This document shows positions 55,985 through 64,000 of a DNA stretch of 64,000 bases, piece by piece. The number at the start of each line of letters is the position of its first letter. Position 1 is the first letter of the stretch. This DNA comes from Oscillospiraceae bacterium (lineage in GTDB: Bacteria > Bacillota > Clostridia > Oscillospirales > CAG-272), in NCBI GenBank assembly GCA_015063535.1, contig SVTY01000001.1:186001-250000 (forward strand), given 5' to 3'. Under the pieces are notes generated by a model, which had not been told where the DNA came from, ran no database searches, and saw only the letters and a program-made list of their open reading frames with translations. A program made the translations under genes and the position numbers.

Positions 55985-56587
55985 TCAAACATCCCGACGT
56001 CCCTCTAAGGCACGTCCCAATGTCACCTCATCCGCATATTCCAGATCCGATCCGACGGGAACTCCGTACGCCAATCGGGTTACCTTTACGCCAAGCGGCT
56101 TCAGATATTTGGAAATGTACATGGCGGTCACCTCGCCGTCGGGGGTGGGGTTGGTGGCAATGATAACCTCTTCTACGCCGTCCTGCCCTGCCCGCTCGAT
56201 CAGCTCCCGAAAACGGATCTTCTCGGGTGTGATCCCATTGACAGGAGAAATAACGCCGTGAAGGACATGGTAAACGCCTTTAAATTCCCTGACCTTTTCA
56301 ATGGACATGACTGCCTTGACGTCCTCCACCACGCAGATCACGCTACGGTCCCTGGTTTCATCCTCACAAACATGGCAAAGCTCTCCGTCGGTCAGATTGC
56401 CGCAAACGGGACATTCGTGGATCTTTTGTTTTGCCTCCATAATGGCAGAGGCAAATTCATAGGCATCCGCCTCGTCCATTTCGATCACGGAAAACGCCAT
56501 CCGCATGGCGGATTTTCTCCCGATCCCCTGAAGTCTGCCGAATTGCTCCGCCAATTTTTGGAGAGATTCGATGTAATCGGTCATCAT
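55985..56587 (-). CDS. recR: recombination mediator RecR
   Basis: RecR with RecO and RecF loads RecA on gapped DNA. The 200-residue protein has a helix-hairpin-helix GRLQGIGRKSAMRMAF (about 17-32), a zinc finger CPVCGNLTDGELCHVCED (about 56-73) and a Toprim domain starting at about 80 with ICVVEDVKAVMSIEK. The gene overlaps ybaB by one base (TGATG). Two ATGs stand in a row, so the exact start may be one codon later. The dnaX-ybaB-recR order is conserved in Firmicutes. Confidence 0.96.
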   Translation of the reverse strand: MMTDYIESLQKLAEQFGRLQGIGRKSAMRMAFSVIEMDEADAYEFASAIMEAKQKIHECPVCGNLTDGELCHVCEDETRDRSVICVVEDVKAVMSIEKVREFKGVYHVLHGVISPVNGITPEKIRFRELIERAGQDGVEEVIIATNPTPDGEVTAMYISKYLKPLGVKVTRLAYGVPVGSDLEYADEVTLGRALEGRRDV

Positions 56588-56940
56588 CAGAACAGCCCGG
56601 GCAGACCGACGCTTCCGGTCAGATTCGCCATCTCCGCATTGTTGGTATCGTCCACACGCTTGATCGCCTCATTTACTGCGGCAACCAAAATATCGGACAA
56701 GGTCTCAATATCATCGGGATCCACGATTTCGGGCTGAATGTCAATCGAAAGAATCTCTCTTTTTCCGTTGATCTTCACGCCGACAACACCGCCGCCTGCG
56801 GAAATGTCATATTCTCTCGCATCCAAGTCCTCTTGAAGAAGCGCAATATCCTCCTGCATTTTCTGTGCTTGACGGATCATTGCGTTCATGTTTTGAGGAC
56901 CGCCGCCCATCCCCTTCGGAATATTTGCTTTCATACTCAT
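56587..56940 (-). CDS. YbaB/EbfC nucleoid-associated protein
   Basis: The 117-residue DNA-binding protein has a Gly/Met-rich start (GMGGGPQNMNAMIRQAQKMQ, residues 12-31) and a central VVGVKINGKREILSIDIQPE strand region. It matches the YbaB/EbfC family that binds DNA as a dimer and is usually found between dnaX and recR, as here. Its exact role in the cell is still unclear. Confidence 0.93.
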   Translation of the reverse strand: MSMKANIPKGMGGGPQNMNAMIRQAQKMQEDIALLQEDLDAREYDISAGGGVVGVKINGKREILSIDIQPEIVDPDDIETLSDILVAAVNEAIKRVDDTNNAEMANLTGSVGLPGLF

Positions 56941-56991
56941 TCTCCTTTGCTTTTATCATATCATTTTTCAAAAATTTAACAATTTTACGGT

Positions 56992-58557
56992 TCAAACCTC
57001 AAGCGAATCCAGATCGGATAAGCTCTCCGTTCCCTCCAAAACATCAAAGATCAGCTCCTCCTCGGACAAGAGTCGTTGGATCGTCCTTCCGATCACCGCA
57101 CGAATGCTGTCTCGCAAGCCTGCTCGCTCGATCATGGACATGGCAAATTCATTGGGAAACTTTAAAAAGACTCTGCCGTCTTCGGAAACAAACGCTTTGG
57201 CAATCTTTAAAAATCCCAGCACGGCGCCGTCTCCTGCCGCCGCTTGCTCTGCCATTTCGTTCCAGCCTCGCAACAGCCTCAGCTGCGGTTGCTCTGCGGC
57301 ATGCTCCTGCTTCGGCTTCTTGCCATCGGTTGCTCCCTCCAAGATGGGTTGCTCCCTTTTGGAATCGGTCACGGCATTGCTTTCTTTGGGAAGAGACTGC
57401 ACGGCACTGCCCGAAGCAACCGTATTTTCCAATTTTGACAGTCTGGACAGCAGTGCATCCGCAGAGGTATCCAAGGTCGCATCGCAAAGCTTGATCAGTG
57501 CCATTTCGGCAAGCATTCGCTTCGCCGCTCCCGCCCGCTGCATCGCATAAAAGGTCTCATCCAACACCCTGCAATGGTACAGCAGAGTTTCTTTGGAAAA
57601 CTGCTCCGCCACCGTCCGAAGCCGCTGTGCTTCGTGCTCGGTCAGATCCAAATACCGATCGGCGTTTGCCGTAGTCTTTAAAACCAGCATATCCCGATAA
57701 TAGGAGATCAATTCCTGCCAAAAGACCGCAATATCCCGAGAGGAGCGAACCACCGTATCAATGGAGGAGAAGATGGCGTCAAAATCCGATGCCGCAACCG
57801 CACACACCGTTTGCTCAATGCTTTCTCTTGCCCCCGAGCCGACCGATTCCTCCACCAACGCAGGGGTCAGTCGCTGTCTTGTTCCTGCGCAAAGCTCCAG
57901 CAGGCTGATCGCATCCCGCATACCGCCCTGTGCAAGCTTGGCAAGAATGCGGAGCGCCTCTGCTTCATATTCGATCCCTTCCCGATCGGATATATACGCC
58001 AAGCGCTCTGCCAGCACTGCCGTACTGATTCGACGAAAATCAAACCGCTGACATCGGGAAATGATAGTAGACGGCAATTTGTGAAGCTCCGTAGTTGCCA
58101 AAACAAACACCACATGTGCCGGAGGCTCCTCTAAGGTCTTCAGCAACGCATTGAATGCGCTGCCGCTGAGCATATGAACCTCATCCACGATATACACACG
58201 GTACTTCAGTGCGGACGGACTGTAAGCGACCTCGTCCCGAATGTCACGGATATTATCCACTCCGTTATTCGAAGCGGCATCCATCTCCAGCACATCGGTT
58301 GCCGTCCCCGCATCAATGGAGCGGCAAGCGGCACACTTGTTGCAAGGACTGCCATGGATCGGATCCTCACAGTTCACCGCCTTTGCCAAAATTTTGGCGC
58401 AGGTCGTCTTTCCCGTACCGCGAGAGCCGCAAAACAGGTACGCATGGGAAAACTTCCGATGCTCTGTTTCGTACTTCAATATGGATGTAATATGCTCCTG
58501 ACCGCACACCTCGTCAAAGGTCTGCGGACGCCATTTTCGATACAGTGCCTGATACAT
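56992..58557 (-). CDS. dnaX: DNA polymerase III subunits gamma/tau
   Basis: DnaX is the clamp-loader ATPase. The 521-residue protein begins MYQALYRKWRPQTFDEVCGQ, and has Walker A GSRGTGKTTCAKILAKAVNC (about 45-64) and a zinc site Cx8CxxCxxC-like (CEDPIHGSPCNKCAAC). It also has VYIVDEVHMLS and LLKTLEEPP. A tail from about 360 is variable and Lys/Gln-rich. An upstream extension of the frame lies in the 3-prime end of the SRP RNA, so the ATG at 58557 with GGGAG is chosen. I saw no clear programmed frameshift site. Confidence 0.95.
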   Translation of the reverse strand: MYQALYRKWRPQTFDEVCGQEHITSILKYETEHRKFSHAYLFCGSRGTGKTTCAKILAKAVNCEDPIHGSPCNKCAACRSIDAGTATDVLEMDAASNNGVDNIRDIRDEVAYSPSALKYRVYIVDEVHMLSGSAFNALLKTLEEPPAHVVFVLATTELHKLPSTIISRCQRFDFRRISTAVLAERLAYISDREGIEYEAEALRILAKLAQGGMRDAISLLELCAGTRQRLTPALVEESVGSGARESIEQTVCAVAASDFDAIFSSIDTVVRSSRDIAVFWQELISYYRDMLVLKTTANADRYLDLTEHEAQRLRTVAEQFSKETLLYHCRVLDETFYAMQRAGAAKRMLAEMALIKLCDATLDTSADALLSRLSKLENTVASGSAVQSLPKESNAVTDSKREQPILEGATDGKKPKQEHAAEQPQLRLLRGWNEMAEQAAAGDGAVLGFLKIAKAFVSEDGRVFLKFPNEFAMSMIERAGLRDSIRAVIGRTIQRLLSEEELIFDVLEGTESLSDLDSLEV

Positions 58558-58594
58558 AAGCTCCCACCCTGCTCCTTTTTTTTGATAATAAAAG

Positions 58595-58897
58595 GCAGAC
58601 TGCAAAATAAGACCATACACCTTTCAATCGAATCTCACCTCCACGCGATCTTCGCACCTCCTGCTCCGAGCAGGCTGCCTCGCGGCACATCGGGCTTACT
58701 GCTTAATGCTGCTTGGTTCCCCACCTGACATGGTTCACAGCCCCCAATTGCGCAAGACCCGCTCTTCAACGCAGCAGGATACGACTCAGACCGTATTAGC
58801 TCGACCCTCAAGAAAGGAATGAACCCCTGCTGTAGCGGATTTCAGGTACAGGGCTCCGCTAATTCCCCGGCTGGTATGGCCTTATTTCACAGTCCGC
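58595..58897 (-). ncRNA. ffs: large bacterial SRP RNA (scRNA type)
   Basis: The minus strand contains the conserved apical helix CATGTCAGGTGGGGAACC then AAGCAGCATTAAGCA, with a GGAA tetraloop (near 58700-58740). It also has the Alu-domain sequences CCAGCCGGGGAATTAGCGG, GCCCTGTACCTGAAATCCGC and CAGCAGGGGTT of Firmicutes. The ends pair well: GCGGACTG at 58890-58897 with CAGTCTGC at 58595-58602, then AAATAAG and CCATAC with their partners. So this is the precursor span; the mature RNA is probably trimmed to about 270 bases. dnaX follows directly, as in Bacillus. Confidence 0.93.
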
Positions 58898-58930
58898 ATA
58901 TATTGCTCGTCTTTGCAGACTTACTTATAT

Positions 58931-58959
58931 AGTATAACAGATTTCTTCCCATTTTTCAA
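58931..58959 (-). promoter_or_regulatory. SRP RNA promoter
   Basis: TTGAAA and TATACT are separated by 17 bases and would start transcription about 30 bases before the SRP RNA end stem. Confidence 0.78.
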
Positions 58960-59020
58960 GAGCCTTTTGAAATTTTCTTCGAGATTCTTTCACCATTTCT
59001 TTCCGACATCAAAGCAAATC

Positions 59021-59059
59021 AAAAAAAGCCTGTCTCTTTCTAAGAAAGACAGGCTTTTT
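59021..59059 (-). terminator. terminator before SRP RNA promoter
   Basis: A stem of AAGCCTGTCT with its complement AGACAGGCTT and A/T flanks has a run of T on the minus strand. It ends the transcript of the Gln/Asn-rich gene and is also usable from the plus side. Confidence 0.85.
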
Positions 59060-59136
59060 CCGCCGTCAGACGAACCTCGTCCTTCGGAAGATTTTACAGG
59101 AACATAAGGGTTCCCGCATTCTCACCGTATCCCGAC

Positions 59137-59268
59137 TCAGCGGTTGTTCTGAGAATTGTTCTGGTTCTGATTGTTCTGGTTGTTCTGGTTGTTCTGATTG
59201 TTCTGGCTGTTCTGATTCTGCTTGTTCTGCTTATTCTGATTGTTCTGGTTCTGATTGTTGTTCTGCAT
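59137..59268 (-). CDS. Gln/Asn-repeat microprotein (43 residues)
   Basis: I do not recognise this gene. The ATG at 59268 stands six bases after GGAG. The product of 43 residues is made almost only of Gln and Asn, with a few Lys and Ser and one Arg (starts MQNNNQNQNNQNKQNKQNQN, ends NSQNNR), in triplet-like QNN units. The DNA is built of near-identical CAGAAC units, so slippage may change its length. The open frame extends 27 codons upstream to a TGA without a good start. Frame readings in the other phase give Arg/Thr repeats and are shadows. It is followed by a strong terminator. It may be a spore, surface or aggregation-prone peptide; this is a guess. Confidence 0.55.
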   Translation of the reverse strand: MQNNNQNQNNQNKQNKQNQNSQNNQNNQNNQNNQNQNNSQNNR

Positions 59269-59473
59269 GTTCGGCTCCGTTTCTCCGCCGACAAAAAGAT
59301 TTTTGAGCAATCGAAGGTCGACGGAACAGGACTGCTCAATGCCATTCGGTCAGCATTTCTCAAGCATCCGATCCATTTTCTCTGCTTGTATGCTTGCTTA
59401 CCGAGCGGTGATATCCTTTCGGAATCACATCATCAGTATGCGCAACAATCTCAAGCATTATACATTTTTTATT
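59269..59473. other. gap without supported gene
   Basis: These 205 bases hold a possible TATAAT at 59457-59462 (minus strand) and a 32-codon open frame without a ribosome site. I see nothing that can be called a gene. Confidence 0.5.
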
Positions 59474-60844
59474 TTATTCAAGCATGTACTTGGTATCCAC
59501 CGCATCTCGGATGGCAAACAATGCCCGTGCAAAGCCGCCGACGCAAAGAACAGCACAGAGCAAATGGATCGCTCCCCAAAAGCCGTAAGACGGAGCCAGC
59601 AACACATACGCAAGCTCTGCAAGCCCGTATAGGACGGCACCGACAAAGGCAAGCGTTAAGGTTCCCTTCAGCTCCTTATGGAGGGCTTGGATCATTTTAT
59701 TTTCTCCGACAGTTTGCTGTTCTCTTCCCGAAACATAGCCGGTATGCTGCTCCACGATTTTCCGAAGTCCTTGGATCAAAAACCAAATCAACACCAAAAA
59801 GACAATTGCCTTGAGGAAGGTTGACACGATCACCCATAAATAGGCATCTCTCGCCTCGTTGCTTCTCCGAATGGCGTTATAGGTAAACTCATTGAAAAAG
59901 TGCCATTCCGCACCGTAAGAAAACAAGGTGCATGCCAAATAAGCACTGCAAGAAACCCATCCGGCTGTAACCGAAAGCTTCAAGCGCTTAACAAGAATCG
60001 ACAGCAACACAAAAAACGCAATGGCGGCAAGAAAATCCGGCACCATATTGCGGTATTCCAAGCGCAAGTCAGCCGTCAGACACAGTGCTGTCAACAAAAC
60101 AAAGGAAAGCAGATGCACCGCTCTGCGAGCAAACAATCCCTTTTTTGGCAAAATGTCTGTCGTATACCTCTGCTCCAGCTCCTCCGTGAACGCCGTATCA
60201 TGCCGCAAGGAGTGAAAGTAGCGGATCGCCCGCCACAGCCATATGACTCCTACGATCAAAACGGGAATAAAGGCAAGCATCCGCATAATACCGATGTAGC
60301 GATACAAATTGACCATCCCCGTGCTTTCATCATAGGAGGAATTGGACAGATCGGCAAATTCGGGCAGAAAAGAAAGAACTGACTTCACACTAACAAACGC
60401 AACCGTCAGATTCCGTATTTGATCCGTTTTGCTTTTTTTCGTTCTATCCTTTCCGAACACTGCCGTATTGGAATGCCGATATCCCAGTTGGGTCAAGCCG
60501 TAAAAGAGCTTGGTCCATGCAGGGATCAAAACGAGCATTTCCAAGGCGGCAAAAACAAACGACCACAGCAGCAAGGATGCGCTTCGCTCCTTGGGAACCG
60601 ACAAGCCGAACACCCAAAGCAGAGCCACCCATTTTGCGCCGTCGATCAGGATCATCTTCCGAAATCCGCCGACCGCCGATTCCACAGAATCGTTCAGATC
60701 CGACAGACGAAAGAAGGCACGGCACAGCAGAAGATAGCCGATCCAATCGGGCAATATGTCAATGATATTGATATTCGGATTAAACAAAAACAGCAACGCA
60801 ATGGCGGCAAGACCAAAGCCCATTCCGTGAACATTCCGTTTCAT
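59474..60844 (-). CDS. hypothetical polytopic membrane protein
   Basis: I do not recognise this 456-residue protein. It has about ten hydrophobic segments. The N-terminus has FNPNINIIDILPDWIGYLLL (21-40), and a similar Pro-Asp turn, MVPDFLAAIAFFVLL, returns near residue 280, hinting at two related halves. The first half is followed by a charged loop with Lys/Thr. The start overlaps the stop of the upstream gene by four bases, so both are translated together. No catalytic motif was seen. Confidence 0.72.
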   Translation of the reverse strand: MKRNVHGMGFGLAAIALLFLFNPNINIIDILPDWIGYLLLCRAFFRLSDLNDSVESAVGGFRKMILIDGAKWVALLWVFGLSVPKERSASLLLWSFVFAALEMLVLIPAWTKLFYGLTQLGYRHSNTAVFGKDRTKKSKTDQIRNLTVAFVSVKSVLSFLPEFADLSNSSYDESTGMVNLYRYIGIMRMLAFIPVLIVGVIWLWRAIRYFHSLRHDTAFTEELEQRYTTDILPKKGLFARRAVHLLSFVLLTALCLTADLRLEYRNMVPDFLAAIAFFVLLSILVKRLKLSVTAGWVSCSAYLACTLFSYGAEWHFFNEFTYNAIRRSNEARDAYLWVIVSTFLKAIVFLVLIWFLIQGLRKIVEQHTGYVSGREQQTVGENKMIQALHKELKGTLTLAFVGAVLYGLAELAYVLLAPSYGFWGAIHLLCAVLCVGGFARALFAIRDAVDTKYMLE

Positions 60845-61563
60845 TTTTTCCTCCTTTTGGCTTTTTCCATCCGTTTCTTTTGCTTTTCTTCGCGATACAA
60901 CGCATCCGCTTCCCTTGCCTTTTGCTCTTTTTGTTCCACTTCCCTGCGAAATTGATTGACAAAGGCGAATCTGGAGGGCTTTTGCTCCATTTCCACGTCA
61001 TCCTCATCGCATATTTTAGCATAACAAGAAAAGAGCAATATCTGATTGAGGATCATCCACGCAAAGAACAGGATCCACGCAATGATGGCAACCGTAGCAC
61101 TCACAACGGAAGGCATTGGTATTGGAAGCAAGCTGATAGCATATACGACATAGTACATGCATACAAAAATAAAATTACGAGTCGCACTTACGGCGATCTT
61201 GGGTACGCCTATGTCTACCGCTATGGAACGAATCGCCCAAAGCAGGGCTGCCTGAAGCGCAAGCATCAGCCATTGCTCCCCATGCCCGAATACGGTATAT
61301 ACGGTTTCGGGCAGAAGCGTGAGCTCCTTGAGCAAAAACTCTTGCGCAAACAGCTCCGCATTTCCCAAAGAAAGCACGCCGCAAAGCAGTACCATCAAAA
61401 GCGATAGAATCTCCAAGCCGAGAAACGACCGATGATATCGACATAACCGCACGGAAGCACCCAGCATCATCCCGTAACCGATCATGCGAAAGATGGCACC
61501 AAACTGATGCAAGCTCATAAAATTCGCAACAAAGTATCCGACAAACAGCCACCCAAATCCCAT
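60841..61563 (-). CDS. hypothetical membrane protein
   Basis: This 240-residue protein has about six hydrophobic segments, a Phe/Met-rich first helix (MGFGWLFVGYFVANFMSLHQ) and a very charged, Lys/Glu-rich C-terminal helix (about 190-240) likely to be cytosolic. The start at 61563 follows GGAG; the longer frame before it runs through a terminator hairpin. It overlaps the next gene by four bases and lies downstream of secA. The function is not known; a link to secretion is only a positional guess. Confidence 0.7.
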   Translation of the reverse strand: MGFGWLFVGYFVANFMSLHQFGAIFRMIGYGMMLGASVRLCRYHRSFLGLEILSLLMVLLCGVLSLGNAELFAQEFLLKELTLLPETVYTVFGHGEQWLMLALQAALLWAIRSIAVDIGVPKIAVSATRNFIFVCMYYVVYAISLLPIPMPSVVSATVAIIAWILFFAWMILNQILLFSCYAKICDEDDVEMEQKPSRFAFVNQFRREVEQKEQKAREADALYREEKQKKRMEKAKRRKK

Positions 61564-61572
61564 ATGTATCTC

Positions 61573-61606
61573 CGAAAACCGTTGCGGTAAGTCTACCGCA
61601 ACGGTT
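61573..61606 (-). terminator. hairpin terminator between secA and the next gene
   Basis: A perfect 13-base stem (aaccgttgcggta and complement) with a four-base loop is followed by four T on the minus strand. The GGAG ribosome site of the next gene begins three bases after the stem, so the hairpin may limit both transcription and translation of that gene. Confidence 0.78.
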
Positions 61607-61615
61607 CTTTTCCTT

Positions 61616-64000
61616 TTATTGATTTCCTTGCCCGGGAGCACCGCAGCATTTTTTATACTTCTTCCCCGATCCGCAGGGACAAAGGTCATTTCTGCCTATG
61701 CTCGGCTCCGAACGCTTGACGACCGTGATCTTTTTCGGCTTCTTTCCGTCGGCATCCTCAAAGCCCTCGGTCAGCGGCTTTGCCAATTGCACACGCTTTA
61801 CCTCGGGTGTCTTGACCGTCACCGAAAGGATCATCCGAACCGTCCTCTCCCGAATATCGTCCACCATGGCATCGAACATATCCGCACCCTGTAACCGATA
61901 TTCGTTCACGGGATCTCTCTGTGCATAGGATTGGAGACGGATGCTGTCCTTCAGATCCTCCATCGCATCAATATGCTCCATCCAATTTCGGTCTACATTC
62001 TGAAGCAGGACTGAACGCTCGATCTCTCGGAAGCGTTCCTCGCCAACCATCGTTTCCTTTTCCCGATACAGAGCCATTGCCCGCTCGGTCAGCTCGTCAA
62101 CGACCGTTTCGACCTTCAAATGCTTCAGTTCTTCCTCCTCGTAATGGAAATCCTCCGGCGTTGTCAGCAAGCCCTTATAGGCTTCACGCAGCCCCGTAAA
62201 ATCCCAAAGAGCGGGCTCGTCGCCGTGCAAATGCGTTTCCACCGTTTCCTGCAAGGTGGCGGCGATCATCTTTTGCACCGTTGCGCTGATATCCTCTCCC
62301 TGAAGCACATCATTTCTCTGCTTGTAAATGATATTTCTCTGCTGATTCATAACATCGTCATAGGTCAGCACATATTTCCGACGCTTGAAGTTCTGATCCT
62401 CGATCCGTTTTTGCGCCGCCTCAATTCGATTGGACAAAATTTTGGCGTCAATGGGCATGTCATCGGGCAAGCCAAGCCGTTCCACCATTCCGATCAAATG
62501 ATCCGAACCGAACAGGCGCATCAGATCATCCTCCAAGGACAGATAAAACCTTGATTCACCCGGGTCGCCCTGCCGTCCCGAACGGCCTCTGAGCTGGTTG
62601 TCAATCCGTCGGCTCTCATGCCGCTCGGTTCCGAGAATAAACAGCCCGCCCGCTTCTCTGACCCGATCTGCCTCCGGTGCAATTTCAAGCTTGAATTTCT
62701 CATACAGCTCCCGATAGATCCGCCGTGCTTCCTTGACCGCCTCATCGTCGATCTCCGCCGTTCCTGTCGCCATAGCGATCAGCTCTTCGTCGATCTCCTG
62801 CTTGCGCATTTCCTTTTTTGCCATATACTCGGGGTTGCCGCCCAGCATGATATCGGTACCTCGTCCTGCCATGTTAGTGGAGATCGTAACCGCTCCCAGC
62901 TTTCCTGCCTGAGCAACGATCTCTGCCTCACGGTCATGATATTTGGCGTTCAGCACCGTATGCTTGATCCCCTGCCGCTTCAAACGGCGGGAAAGCTCCT
63001 CGGACTTGTCAATCGAAACCGTACCGACCAGTACCGGCTGTCCCTTTTCATGACATTCGATAATTTGTCGGATCACCGCCTCATACTTGGTATCCACCGT
63101 TTTGTAGACCGCATCGGCATGGTCATCTCGGATCATCGGTCTGTTGGTGGGGATCTCCACCACGTCCAGTCCGTAAATTTCCCGAAATTCCGTCTCCTCG
63201 GTCAAAGCGGTTCCCGTCATACCCGACAGCTTGCTATACATTCTGAAGTAATTTTGGAAGGTGATCGTTGCCAGGGTCTTATTTTCCTTTTCGATCTTTA
63301 CGCCTTCCTTTGCTTCTATTGCCTGATGCAGACCGTTAGAATACCGCCGTCCCGGCATCAGCCGTCCCGTAAAGGCATCCACGATCATGACCCCGTGTTC
63401 GTTTACCACATAATCCACATCCCGCTTCATTACACCGTGCGCCCGAATGGCTTGATTGATATGATGAGACAGCTCGGAATTGGCGGCATCGGACAAATTA
63501 TCAATAGCGAAAAACTCCTCCGCCTTGCGTGCGCCCGAAGGCGTCAAAATGGCATTGTTGGCTTTCTCGTCCACTATATAGTCTGCATCCAGATCGTCGT
63601 AGCTTTCCTTGGAATCCATTTCCTTAATGACATATTTTCTCAGCTTGCGGGCAAGCGCATCCGCACGGTCATACAGATCGGTGGATTTTTCACCCGCACC
63701 CGAAATGATCAGCGGTGTTCTCGCCTCGTCGATCAGGATCGAGTCTACCTCATCCACAATAGCAAAATGATGTCCCCGCTGAACCATGTTTTCCTTATAA
63801 ACGACCATATTATCACGCAGATAATCAAAGCCGAACTCATTGTTCGTTCCGTAGGTAATATCCGCCTCATAGGATGCCTTTTTTTCCTCGGGAGAAATGC
63901 CGTGAACCACAAGCCCCGTCCGCAGACCCATAAATTCATAGACCCGCCCCATTTCCTCGCTGTCACGGCGTGCCAGATAATCGTTCACCGTAACCACATG
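61616..64000 (-). CDS. secA: preprotein translocase ATPase SecA (partial)
   Basis: SecA drives proteins through SecYEG. The visible 794 residues cover the end of nucleotide-binding domain 1 and all later parts: GTNNEFGFDYLRDNM, VDEVDSILIDEARTPLII, then the second nucleotide-binding domain with MAGRGTDIMLGGNPEYMAKK, QLRGRSGRQGDPGESRFYLS. The C-terminal zinc motif is NDLCPCGSGKKYKKCCG, which binds SecB or ribosomes in other bacteria. The start is outside the window. The long form with the SEC-C tail points to the housekeeping SecA rather than an accessory SecA2. Confidence 0.97.
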   Translation of the reverse strand, partial: HVVTVNDYLARRDSEEMGRVYEFMGLRTGLVVHGISPEEKKASYEADITYGTNNEFGFDYLRDNMVVYKENMVQRGHHFAIVDEVDSILIDEARTPLIISGAGEKSTDLYDRADALARKLRKYVIKEMDSKESYDDLDADYIVDEKANNAILTPSGARKAEEFFAIDNLSDAANSELSHHINQAIRAHGVMKRDVDYVVNEHGVMIVDAFTGRLMPGRRYSNGLHQAIEAKEGVKIEKENKTLATITFQNYFRMYSKLSGMTGTALTEETEFREIYGLDVVEIPTNRPMIRDDHADAVYKTVDTKYEAVIRQIIECHEKGQPVLVGTVSIDKSEELSRRLKRQGIKHTVLNAKYHDREAEIVAQAGKLGAVTISTNMAGRGTDIMLGGNPEYMAKKEMRKQEIDEELIAMATGTAEIDDEAVKEARRIYRELYEKFKLEIAPEADRVREAGGLFILGTERHESRRIDNQLRGRSGRQGDPGESRFYLSLEDDLMRLFGSDHLIGMVERLGLPDDMPIDAKILSNRIEAAQKRIEDQNFKRRKYVLTYDDVMNQQRNIIYKQRNDVLQGEDISATVQKMIAATLQETVETHLHGDEPALWDFTGLREAYKGLLTTPEDFHYEEEELKHLKVETVVDELTERAMALYREKETMVGEERFREIERSVLLQNVDRNWMEHIDAMEDLKDSIRLQSYAQRDPVNEYRLQGADMFDAMVDDIRERTVRMILSVTVKTPEVKRVQLAKPLTEGFEDADGKKPKKITVVKRSEPSIGRNDLCPCGSGKKYKKCCGAPGQGNQ

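Noticed and set aside
59094..59363. 89-codon frame with Arg-Thr repeats
   Set aside because: A different phase of the CAGAAC repeat; the Gln/Asn phase has the ribosome site and ATG, this one has neither.

Overview
The window reads as a chromosomal segment of a low-to-mid GC Gram-positive anaerobe, most likely a member of the Clostridia. Support: a large Firmicutes-type SRP RNA immediately upstream of dnaX-ybaB-recR; three T-box leaders; many TTGACA-N16/17-TATAAT promoters with AGGAGG ribosome sites; a glycyl-radical anaerobic ribonucleotide reductase; and a bifunctional AdhE with a Rex-like site. The lineage call is inference from gene content, not a database match. I saw no phage, insertion sequence or CRISPR array.

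Layout. 1-4 kb (minus strand): dxr (cut by the window edge), cdsA, uppS, frr and pyrH, an isoprenoid, lipid, cell-wall and translation cluster. 4-11 kb: an ArsB/NhaD-type transporter, two metallopeptidases, a membrane protein, an XRE-TPR regulator and a Na/Pi transporter. 10.8-15.2 kb (plus strand): nrdG, two NrdR boxes, a strong promoter, an nrdD with a fused glutaredoxin-like tail, and an atypical thioredoxin reductase. 15.2-15.5 kb: tRNA-Leu(GAG), its terminator and an unassigned, highly structured RNA-like element. 16-21 kb: an M50 protease and a polyamine ABC operon (potA, potB and a potC-potD fusion). 21-23.6 kb: an orphan trpB under a Trp T-box, and a small-molecule kinase downstream of adhE. 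26-34 kb: the seven-gene arginine operon argGHCJBDF behind three ARG-box-like palindromes. 34.5-46 kb: the branched-chain operon ilvB-ilvN-ilvC-(ECF S component)-ilvD-leuA-leuC-leuD-leuB-ilvE under a Leu T-box. 46.4-48.3 kb: ilvA-ridA under an Ile T-box.

48.4-53.6 kb holds the most unusual block: a compact three-gene operon encoding a TerB_N/TerB_C protein, a BrxD-like ATPase and an Lhr/BrxHI-like helicase. No methyltransferase, nuclease or PglZ is next to it. It looks like a stand-alone DNA-processing or defence module set among housekeeping genes. Divergent from it is a long, plant/kinetoplastid-type gpmI.

55.5-64 kb: a DUF4190-like membrane protein, recR, ybaB, dnaX and SRP RNA; then a 43-residue protein made almost only of Gln and Asn, two overlapping unknown membrane proteins and the 3-prime part of secA. 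Together the genes describe a prototroph for Arg, Leu, Ile and Val whose pathways are controlled by tRNA charging (T-boxes) and probably ArgR, with fermentation and deoxynucleotide synthesis under redox (Rex) and NrdR control.
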